NCBI GenBank assembly: GCA_016789165.1
Contig: JAEURL010000272.1
Coordinates: forward strand, 1 to 6,681
DNA length: 6,681 nt
Reading direction: 5' to 3'
Origin: Anaerolineales bacterium
GTDB lineage: Bacteria > Chloroflexota > Anaerolineae > Anaerolineales > UBA6663
The position numbers were made by a program, and so were the translations under genes. A model generated the notes under the pieces. That model did not search any database. It was not told the origin of the DNA and worked only from the letters and a program-made list of their open reading frames with translations. Below are positions 1 to 5,136 of the stretch, piece by piece; within the stretch, counting starts at the first letter, position 1, and every line of letters begins with the position of its first letter.

Positions 1-375
1 GAGGTGGATTACCGGGTGGCGCGGCCGGAGGAGGCCGAGCGCCTGGCGGCCTGGATGCGCAGCCGGACGCCGGCCACGCGCGGCGTCACGCTGGAGATGA
101 CCGGCGGCCTCAACCGGCCGCCCATGCCCCGCGATGAGACCATGATCCGCACCTTCACCCGCGCCCAGCAGATCGCGGCCAGCCTGGGTCTAAAGATCGG
201 CGAGGGCAGCACCGGCGGCGGCTCGGACGCCAACTTTGTCGCGCCGCTGGGCGTGCCGGTGCTGGACGGCCTGGGCGCGCTCGGGAACGGCGCGCACTCG
301 GAGCGCGAGCACGTCCTCATCCACAGCCTGCCGGAGCGGACGGCCTTGTTGGCGGCCTTGTTGAGCGCGTGGTGA
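1..375 (+). CDS. M20 family metallopeptidase, C-terminal part (5' end outside window)
   Basis: This is the last part (about 124 residues) of a zinc-dependent M20 peptidase of the carboxypeptidase G2/ArgE/DapE type, which hydrolyses amide bonds of amino-acid or peptide substrates in a two-metal active site. The diagnostic stretch is GGGSDAN followed by GVPVLDGLGALGNGAHSEREHV. The SDAN segment and the GAHSE histidine (codon at 295-297) match the C-terminal catalytic domain, where that His is a metal ligand in carboxypeptidase G2-like enzymes. The upstream residues fit the end of the dimerisation (lid) domain and the return to the catalytic domain. The frame is open from base 1 and ends in TGA; the GTG at base 4 is internal, not the start. 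The catalytic Asp and other metal ligands lie upstream of the window, so activity and substrate cannot be judged. It converges on the next gene with 15 bp between the stop codons. Confidence 0.9.
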   Translation, partial: EVDYRVARPEEAERLAAWMRSRTPATRGVTLEMTGGLNRPPMPRDETMIRTFTRAQQIAASLGLKIGEGSTGGGSDANFVAPLGVPVLDGLGALGNGAHSEREHVLIHSLPERTALLAALLSAW

Positions 376-390
376 GGCGGGCGCCGCCCG
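376..390. terminator. GC hairpin between convergent genes (possible bidirectional terminator)
   Basis: The whole 15-bp gap between the two facing stop codons can fold: GGCGG (376-380) pairs with CCGCC (384-388), or alternatively CGGGC (378-382) with GCCCG (386-390). Loops are 3 nt. There is no T-tract on either strand, so it is not a canonical intrinsic terminator. In such GC-rich DNA a five-bp stem can arise by chance. Confidence 0.3.
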
Positions 391-1719
391 TCACTCGGGC
401 GGCAGCCCCAGGTAGGTCCGCAGGTCCCGAACGTTCGTGAACCAGGCCACGGTCCGCAGGAACTCGACCGCGCTGAGGCTGCGCCGGCGGAGCAGGCGCA
501 CCGCCGGCCCGATCGGGTCCGCGCCGGAGGCGCCGCCGCCGGGCGCGGCGTTGTAGGCGCCGTAGAAGGCGAAGTAGGCCTGGTTGAGCTTGCGCAGCCG
601 GTAGCCGTTATCCCAGAAGAACTGCCGGCGCTGTTCCATGTAGGCCTCGGCCGCCTCAATCTGGCCGGCCGCCAGCAATTCGTCGGCGCGCACCCGCGTC
701 CGGCGCATCTCGGCCCGGAAGTCAAAACTGGGCCGCTCGGCCGGCGCCTCCGGCCGCAGCGTCCGGTCCAGGAAGTTGCGGAACGGCGCCGGCGGCGGGG
801 CCAGGTCCGGGTAGAAGCGGCGCATCACCAGCGCCCCGATCTCGTTCCCCGCCAGCTCCGCCACGGTCTCGTTCAGGATACGCAGCTCCGGCGAAGCGTC
901 GTACAAGATGCCCAGCGGCCGCAGCGTCAGATAGTTGTGCGCCCATTCGTGCGCCACCACCGCGGCCACCCAGTTCAGATCGGAGCTCTGGGCTACCATG
1001 GTGGGGTAGGTGCCGATGCCGCCCACCGGGGTGACGAAGGCGGAGACGTCCAGGCCCTGCGCGGTGCGCTGTTCCAGCGCCACCTGCTGATCGAGCGTCA
1101 GCCCGCCGTCGATCATCTGGATGGCGGTCTGCTCGATGTGGTCACGGGGTGAAATCACCAGGGCCAGGGGCAGGGGGGTGAAGTGGAAGGCCACCGGCGG
1201 CAGCAGCTGGCCGCCCAGCGCCAGCCCTTGCTCGGCGAAGACGGCCGCCACCTGATCTTGCAGGATGGCCTCCGCCAGCGGCTGGCGTTCGGCCAGTTGG
1301 CCGCGCAGCGTGGCCTGCTGGGCGCGCAGGCCGGCCGTGGCCGCGGCGGCGTCGCTGACCGCCGGATCGGCGTACAGGGCCGCGATCTGGCCCTCCACCT
1401 CGTCCAACTGGCGGCGCAGGGTGAAGTAGGTGCGCACCAACTGGCCGCGGTCGGCCTCGGTCAGAAAGCGCTGCTCGCCCAGGCTGGCCTGGCTGAGCTT
1501 GCCGGCCACCGTGCCGGCCGTCCAACCGACGAAGTCAAACTCCTGGCCGCGGGTGTAGGCGCGCACGCGGGCCGGCATGTCCTGGGCCGGCGGAGCCTCG
1601 CCCGGCAGGATCAGCGCCAGCACCAGGGCCAGCGCCGCCCAGGCGATCCCGGTCAGCAGCCAGGCGCCGGCCGCGCTCAAGTGCATTTGGAGGGCGCGCA
1701 GGGTGGCGGGCCGCAGCAT
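391..1719 (-). CDS. Membrane-anchored putative zinc metallopeptidase (HEWAH motif)
   Basis: A 442-residue protein with an N-terminal hydrophobic anchor (about residues 15-39), a predominantly helical, possibly coiled-coil stretch rich in Arg, Gln, Glu and Ala (about 91-162), then a soluble region. At 257-261 it has HEWAH, an HExxH zinc-protease motif in a hydrophobic helix context. An NETVAE segment follows, with Glu284 22 residues after the second His, suitable as the third zinc ligand of a gluzincin-type site. The order GLDV... HExAH... NE and the C-terminal LNxAYFAFYxxY segment resemble the putative aminopeptidase family PF10023 from memory; this is inference and the sequence is clearly divergent. 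The bulk of the protein probably faces outside the membrane. Start: ATG at 1719 is chosen because an extended -10 ends 7 nt upstream. ATGs at 1731 and 1728 and a GTG at 1758 are in frame but overlap that promoter. There is no convincing Shine-Dalgarno sequence. Substrate unknown. Confidence 0.75.
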   Translation of the reverse strand: MLRPATLRALQMHLSAAGAWLLTGIAWAALALVLALILPGEAPPAQDMPARVRAYTRGQEFDFVGWTAGTVAGKLSQASLGEQRFLTEADRGQLVRTYFTLRRQLDEVEGQIAALYADPAVSDAAAATAGLRAQQATLRGQLAERQPLAEAILQDQVAAVFAEQGLALGGQLLPPVAFHFTPLPLALVISPRDHIEQTAIQMIDGGLTLDQQVALEQRTAQGLDVSAFVTPVGGIGTYPTMVAQSSDLNWVAAVVAHEWAHNYLTLRPLGILYDASPELRILNETVAELAGNEIGALVMRRFYPDLAPPPAPFRNFLDRTLRPEAPAERPSFDFRAEMRRTRVRADELLAAGQIEAAEAYMEQRRQFFWDNGYRLRKLNQAYFAFYGAYNAAPGGGASGADPIGPAVRLLRRRSLSAVEFLRTVAWFTNVRDLRTYLGLPPE

Positions 1720-1726
1720 GGCGCGC

Positions 1727-1735
1727 ATCATAGCA
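1727..1735 (-). promoter_or_regulatory. Extended -10 promoter for the metallopeptidase gene
   Basis: Read on the minus strand this is TGCTATGAT: the TGn extension plus TATGAT (5 of 6 bases match TATAAT). Seven nt separate it from the ATG at 1719, so transcription would begin at or next to the start codon, giving a leaderless mRNA. No good -35 hexamer is visible 16-18 bp upstream, as expected for an extended -10 promoter. Confidence 0.55.
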
Positions 1736-1743
1736 TAGCGGGA

Positions 1744-1752
1744 TGCTATAAT
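1744..1752 (+). promoter_or_regulatory. Extended -10 promoter for the epimerase-phosphatase-kinase cluster
   Basis: TGCTATAAT is a perfect TATAAT hexamer at 1747-1752 with a perfect TGn extension. The ATG at 1762 lies 9 nt beyond it, so transcription starting about 7 nt after the hexamer leaves a leader of 0-3 nt. No -35 hexamer is apparent. It differs at one base from the opposing minus-strand element, and the two 9-mers are 8 bp apart, so polymerase is unlikely to occupy both at once. Confidence 0.65.
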
Positions 1753-1761
1753 CGCCACTTA

Positions 1762-2706
1762 ATGAACTTCTTAGTCACCGGCGCCGCTGGTTTTCTGGGC
1801 GCCGCCCTGGCCAACCGGCTGGCCCAGGCCGGCCATGCGGTGCGCGGCCTGGATGACCTCTCCGCCGGCGACCCGGCCCGCCTGCTGCCGCACGTGCTCT
1901 TCACCCGCGGCGACGTCAACGACCGCCCCAAACTCTGGACACTCCTGCAAGGCGTGGAGTGTGTCTATCACCTGGCGGCGCGCGTGTCGGTGGCCGAATC
2001 GGTCCTGTACCCCCGCGAATACAACGCCGTCAACGTGGGCGGCACCGTCAGCCTGATGGAGGCCATGCGTGATGTGGGCGTGAAGCGCGTGGTCCTGGTC
2101 TCGTCCGGGGCCGTCTACGGCGAGCAGGCCGAGCAGCCGCTGCGCGAAGACCGGCCGCCGGACCCGCGCAGCCCGTATGCGGTCAGCAAGCTCGCCGCCG
2201 AATACTACGTGCGCACCATCGGGGCGCTGTGGGGGATCGAGACCGTGGCCCTGCGCGTCTTCAACGCTTACGGCCCCGGCCAGCCCCTGCCGGCCGCGCA
2301 CGCCCCCGTCATTCCGCGCTTCATCCGCCAGGCGCTCACCGGCGGCTCGCTCGTGGTTCACGGCGACGGCCGGCAGACCCGCGACTACGTCTATCTGGAC
2401 GACGTGCTGGACGCGCTGACGACGGCGGCCACGGCCCAGGCCGTCGACCGGCTGGTGATCAACGTCGGCAGCGGCCACGCGGCCAGCGTGCGCGAGCTGG
2501 TGGACGCCGTCCGTGAGGTCACCGGCCAGCCGCTGGACGTCATCTACAGCCAATCCGACAGCGCCGGGGTCTCGCGCATGCGCGCTGATCTGACCCTGGC
2601 CGGCCAGACGCTGGGCTTCCATCCCCGGACTAGCCTGACCGAGGGCCTGCGCCTGACCATCGACCGCGACCCGCGCTTCGCCGCGATCCTGCTCGGCAAG
2701 GCCTGA
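1762..2706 (+). CDS. NAD-dependent epimerase/dehydratase (extended SDR, sugar-nucleotide modifying)
   Basis: A 314-residue extended short-chain dehydrogenase/reductase, the usual size for this group. The Rossmann motif GAAGFLG is at 7-13, Asp31 ends strand beta-2 (NAD ribose binding), YHLAA is at 69-73, the catalytic Ser region is SSGAVYG (114-120), and the YxxxK pair is Tyr139/Lys143. NAYGPGQ (168-174) and RDYVYLDDV (207-215) are typical of the UDP-glucose 4-epimerase/NDP-sugar dehydratase group. It most likely interconverts or modifies a nucleotide sugar in the cytoplasm for a surface glycan. The exact substrate cannot be read from the sequence, so no GalE or WbpP name is given. The ATG is set by the N-terminal MNFLVTGAAG, which leaves no room for an extension, and by the -10 just upstream. 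It is the first gene of a probable operon, 21 bp ahead of the phosphatase. No key residue is missing. Confidence 0.92.
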   Translation: MNFLVTGAAGFLGAALANRLAQAGHAVRGLDDLSAGDPARLLPHVLFTRGDVNDRPKLWTLLQGVECVYHLAARVSVAESVLYPREYNAVNVGGTVSLMEAMRDVGVKRVVLVSSGAVYGEQAEQPLREDRPPDPRSPYAVSKLAAEYYVRTIGALWGIETVALRVFNAYGPGQPLPAAHAPVIPRFIRQALTGGSLVVHGDGRQTRDYVYLDDVLDALTTAATAQAVDRLVINVGSGHAASVRELVDAVREVTGQPLDVIYSQSDSAGVSRMRADLTLAGQTLGFHPRTSLTEGLRLTIDRDPRFAAILLGKA

Positions 2707-2727
2707 GCCGGCCCGCCCCGCCTCCGA

Positions 2728-3201
2728 ATGACCCGCCTGTGTTTTGTCTGCCAGGGCAATATCTGCCGCAGCCCGTTAGCCGAGGGCGTGTTCAAGCACC
2801 TGGCGGCGCAGGCCGGCCGGGCCGCGGACTTCCAAGTGGAGTCGGCCGGCCTGGGCCGCTGGCATCTGGGCGACCCGCCGGACAGCCGGGCTCAGCGCGT
2901 GGCCCGCGCCCACGGCGTGGCCCTGGCCGGCCGCGCGCAGCAGTTCCGGCCGGGCGACTTCGCGCGCTTTGACCTGGTGCTGGCCCTGGGCGAAGACATC
3001 TACGGCGAGCTGGTGGATTTGGCGCCCACCCCCGCGGCGCGGGCCAAGGTGCGCTATCTGCGCGAGTACGATCCCGCCGCCGGCCAGGACCGCGACGTGC
3101 CCGACCCGTACTACGGCGATCTGCGCGACTTCGAGCACGCCTACACCCTGATCGAGCGGGCCTGCCGCGCCCTGTGGGCCGACCTCGCCGCCGGCCGGTG
3201 A
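2728..3201 (+). CDS. Low-molecular-weight protein tyrosine phosphatase family protein
   Basis: A 157-residue class II cysteine phosphatase of typical family length. The P-loop C-X5-R-S is CQGNICRS, with nucleophile Cys8 and Arg14. The general acid is Asp126 in DPYYG (126-130). The SAGLGRWHLGDPPDSRA stretch (39-55) is standard for bacterial members. The family hydrolyses phosphotyrosine, but some members (human LMW-PTP-A and the Thermus thermophilus enzyme encoded next to an FN3K homologue) also dephosphorylate protein-bound ribulosamine 5-phosphate. The gene directly downstream is an FN3K-family kinase, so deglycation is a strong candidate role; a Wzb-like role in glycan export is the alternative. 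The usual MD pair in the xxMDxxN segment is replaced by LALGEDIYGEL. No Shine-Dalgarno sequence precedes the ATG, so translation may depend on the upstream gene. The next gene begins 8 bp after the stop, or overlaps it if the GTG start is used. Confidence 0.92.
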   Translation: MTRLCFVCQGNICRSPLAEGVFKHLAAQAGRAADFQVESAGLGRWHLGDPPDSRAQRVARAHGVALAGRAQQFRPGDFARFDLVLALGEDIYGELVDLAPTPAARAKVRYLREYDPAAGQDRDVPDPYYGDLRDFEHAYTLIERACRALWADLAAGR

Positions 3202-3209
3202 CGGGCGCC

Positions 3210-4079
3210 ATGCTGCCCGAGCCGGTCCGGGCCTACCTCATCGAGCAAGGCTGGGGGGCGGCGGCCCGCTCGGTGCCCGTGGCCGGCGGCTGCATCAACG
3301 CCGGCTGTGTCCTGCACCTAACCGACGGCCCCCCTCTATTCCTCAAGCAGAACGAGCACGCGCCCGCGGATATGTTCGCGCGCGAGGCTGCCGGCCTGGC
3401 GGCGTTGGCTCAGCCGGACGGCCCGCGCCTGCCGCGGCCGCTGCTGGTTGGCGAGCAGTTCCTGTTGCTGGAATACCTGGCGCCGGCCCCGGCCGGCCCG
3501 CGTGCCTGGGAGGTCCTGGGCCGGCAATTAGCGGCCCTGCACGCGCCTGCGGCGCCGGCTTTCGGCTTCCCGCACGCCAACTACCTTGGCCGCACGCCCC
3601 AGCCGAATCCGCCCACGGCCGACGGCTGGGTGTTCTTCGGTGAGCACCGGCTGATGTTCCAGGCGCGTCTGGCCTGGGAGGGCGGCCGGCTGCCGGCGGA
3701 GGGCCTCCGGCAGGCCGAACGGATCGCGGCCCGCCTGCGCGAGCTGGTGCCCGCCCAGCCGGCCAGCCTGATCCACGGTGATCTGTGGGGCGGCAACGTC
3801 ATCCCCGGCCCGGAGGGGGAGTTGTGCCTGATCGACCCGGCCGCGCACTTCGGCTGGGCGGAAGCGGAGCTGGCGATGACGGCGCTGTTTGGGGGCTTTC
3901 CGGAGAGGTTCTATGCCGCCTATGCCGGGGCCGCGCAGGAGCGGGGCCGGCCGCTCGCCCCGGGCTGGCGCGAGCGCTTCCCGCTCTACAACCTCTACCA
4001 CCTGTTGAACCACCTCAACCTGTTCGGGCGGTCCTACCTGGACGAGGTCCTGGCCGGCCTGCGGCGCTATGGCCGCTGA
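3210..4079 (+). CDS. Fructosamine/ribulosamine-3-kinase family protein
   Basis: A 289-residue member of the fructosamine kinase family (PF03881), related to aminoglycoside phosphotransferases and protein kinases. It is near full family length. Visible elements: glycine-rich loop AGGCIN (25-30), ATP-anchoring Lys46 in FLKQN, Glu59 as its helix C partner, catalytic loop HGDLWGGN (189-196, Asp191 and Asn196), metal-binding Asp209 in LIDPA, then ELAMTALFGGF (220-230) and NHLNLFGRSY (267-276), close to mammalian FN3K from memory. It would phosphorylate the O3 of ketosamines on lysines so the adduct falls off. Characterised bacterial homologues prefer ribulosamines and erythrulosamines over fructosamines. 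Cys28 sits at the P-loop position known as a redox switch in eukaryotic FN3Ks. The ATG at 3210 is preferred because MLPE begins the conserved domain. A GTG at 3198 in the same frame would overlap the phosphatase stop as GTGA and add four residues. No Shine-Dalgarno sequence is seen. Confidence 0.92.
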   Translation: MLPEPVRAYLIEQGWGAAARSVPVAGGCINAGCVLHLTDGPPLFLKQNEHAPADMFAREAAGLAALAQPDGPRLPRPLLVGEQFLLLEYLAPAPAGPRAWEVLGRQLAALHAPAAPAFGFPHANYLGRTPQPNPPTADGWVFFGEHRLMFQARLAWEGGRLPAEGLRQAERIAARLRELVPAQPASLIHGDLWGGNVIPGPEGELCLIDPAAHFGWAEAELAMTALFGGFPERFYAAYAGAAQERGRPLAPGWRERFPLYNLYHLLNHLNLFGRSYLDEVLAGLRRYGR

Positions 4080-4094
4080 GCCCGCGGCCGGGCT
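4079..4094. terminator. GC hairpin between convergent genes (possible bidirectional terminator)
   Basis: AGCCCG (4079-4084) pairs with CGGGCT (4089-4094) around a 4-nt loop CGGC, a perfect 6-bp stem filling the 13-bp gap and overlapping one base of the kinase stop and two of the reductase stop. Symmetry would let it work on both strands. There is no T-tract, so intrinsic termination is uncertain. Confidence 0.35.
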
Positions 4095-5028
4095 AGGCCT
4101 GGGTCACCTGATCGCTGAGTTGATCCAGGCGCGCCACCTCGGCGCGGGTCAGCCGCCAGCCGCGCGCGCCGGCGTTCTGCTCGGCCTGGCGCGCGTTCTT
4201 GGCGCCCGGGATCGGGAGCGTCCCCTTACACAGGCACCAGTTGAGGGCCACCTGGGCCGGCGTCCGGCCGTTGTGCGCCTCGCCGATTTCGCGCAGGGCC
4301 TGGAGCAAAGGCTCGATCCGGGCCAGCCGCCCGGCGTAGCGCCAGCCGCGCAGGCCGGGCGGCGGGGTCTGAGGCGTATACTTGCCGGTCAGCAGCCCCT
4401 GGGCCAGCGGGCTGTACGCGATCACGCGGATGTCCAGCTCCTGGCACAGGGCCAGCAGGCCGCTCTGTTCGATGCGGCGGTCCAGCAGATTGAAGGGCAC
4501 CTGGTTGGAGACCAGCGGGAGGCCGCGCTGTTTGAGGGCCGTGTAGGCGCGGCGGGTCTGGGCCGGATCGTAGTTGGAGACGCCGGCGGCGCGGATCAAG
4601 CCGGCCGCGGCCGCGTCGGCCAGGGCATCCATCCAGGTCTCGATGGCCACCGGCGGAAACGGCCAGTGGATCTGGTAGAGGTCGACCGCCGGCACGTCCA
4701 GGCGGGCCAGGCTGCCGCGCAGGGCGCGCGCCAGCGCCCCGCGGCCGAGCCGCCACGGGAATGGGAAGAACTTGGTGGCGACGAAAACCGGCGCCGGCGC
4801 GGCGCGCAGGAACTGGCCCAGATAGCGTTCGGAGCGGCCCAGGCCGTAGACCTCGGCCGTGTCGAACAGGGTCAGGCCGGCCGCCTGACTGACGTCGAAA
4901 GCCGCGCGCAGATCGGCCGCGCCGTAGCCGCGGCCGTAGTTCCACATGAATTGATCACCCCATTGCCAGGTGCCGAGGCCCAGCTCGAACTTGCGCAAGG
5001 GGTTGCCGCCGTTGGCCGAAAAAGTCAT
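4093..5028 (-). CDS. Aldo/keto reductase
   Basis: A 311-residue (alpha/beta)8-barrel NAD(P)H-dependent oxidoreductase of typical family length. The catalytic tetrad is complete: Asp56 and Tyr61 in FDTAEVYG, Lys86 in ATKFF, and His121 in QIHWP. VSNY (150-153) and SNQVPFN (174-180) are conserved barrel strands, and IPGAKNARQAEQNAGA (273-288) is the C-terminal cofactor-binding segment; its Lys and Arg suggest NADPH preference. The N-terminal LGLGTWQWGD resembles the AKR subgroup common in cyanobacteria, plant plastids and Chloroflexota. It reduces aldehydes or ketones to alcohols in the cytosol; the substrate is unknown. The ATG is fixed by an AAGGAG site 5 nt upstream. It converges on the kinase gene with 13 bp between stops. 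Reduction of 3-deoxyosones released by deglycation is possible but is inference from proximity only. Confidence 0.93.
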   Translation of the reverse strand: MTFSANGGNPLRKFELGLGTWQWGDQFMWNYGRGYGAADLRAAFDVSQAAGLTLFDTAEVYGLGRSERYLGQFLRAAPAPVFVATKFFPFPWRLGRGALARALRGSLARLDVPAVDLYQIHWPFPPVAIETWMDALADAAAAGLIRAAGVSNYDPAQTRRAYTALKQRGLPLVSNQVPFNLLDRRIEQSGLLALCQELDIRVIAYSPLAQGLLTGKYTPQTPPPGLRGWRYAGRLARIEPLLQALREIGEAHNGRTPAQVALNWCLCKGTLPIPGAKNARQAEQNAGARGWRLTRAEVARLDQLSDQVTQA

Positions 5029-5033
5029 GGTTG

Positions 5034-5057
5034 CTCCTTGTGAGCCGAATCATAACA
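5034..5057 (-). promoter_or_regulatory. Extended -10 promoter and Shine-Dalgarno site of the aldo/keto reductase gene
   Basis: On the minus strand, TGTTATGAT (5057 down to 5049) is an extended -10. AAGGAG (5039 down to 5034) lies 5 nt before the ATG at 5028. A start about 7 nt after the -10 would leave a leader of roughly 13 nt that just contains the ribosome binding site. No -35 match is seen. This is the only gene in the window with a clear Shine-Dalgarno sequence. Confidence 0.6.
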
Positions 5058-5064
5058 CCGGCGT

Positions 5065-5100
5065 CGCCGGCCGGCCGAAACCGGGGCTGCGCCGGCCGGC
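5065..5100. repeat. Paired 11-bp direct repeats with palindromic core
   Basis: CGCCGGCCGGC occurs at 5065-5075 and again at 5090-5100. Its last ten bases are self-complementary, so the copies are both direct repeats and palindromes, and could also pair with each other around a 14-15-nt loop. The second copy abuts the -35 hexamer of the downstream promoter. GGCCGG-type words are frequent throughout this DNA, which weakens the case for an operator. Confidence 0.4.
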
Positions 5101-5129
5101 TTGAGAGGCGCGCCCTTAGCGAGTAACAT
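5101..5129 (+). promoter_or_regulatory. -35/-10 promoter of the O-antigen-ligase-like gene
   Basis: TTGAGA (5101-5106; 5 of 6 match to TTGACA) and TAACAT (5124-5129; 4 of 6 match to TATAAT) are separated by exactly 17 bp. The -10 ends 7 nt before the ATG at 5137, which places the transcription start at or beside the start codon. No TGn extension and no Shine-Dalgarno sequence are present. Confidence 0.6.
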
Positions 5130-5136
5130 ACCGCCT

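Larger units (their letters stand above)
1727..1752. repeat. 26-bp near-palindrome in the divergent promoter region
   Basis: The arms are 1727-1736 and 1743-1752, complementary at 9 of 10 positions (the inner 7 bp are perfect), around a 6-bp centre AGCGGG. The block is conspicuously AT-rich against its surroundings. Each outer part is also an extended -10 element pointing outward, so the symmetry may come from the two promoters, from an operator for a dimeric regulator, or both. Confidence 0.6.

Noticed and set aside
1183..1761. Upstream in-frame extension of the epimerase frame (would give 507 residues)
   Set aside because: The extension has no recognisable domain, lies antisense to the metallopeptidase and crosses a strong promoter. 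The conserved Rossmann start is right at the ATG at 1762.
1771..2622. Long minus-strand open frame across the epimerase gene
   Set aside because: It is an antisense shadow from GC-biased codon use; its product is a low-complexity mix rich in Ala, Gly, Arg, Val and His with no motif.
4069..5043. Plus-strand 324-codon open frame opposite the aldo/keto reductase
   Set aside because: The reductase on the other strand has full catalytic motifs and a Shine-Dalgarno site; this frame is Ala/Gln/Gly-rich shadow.
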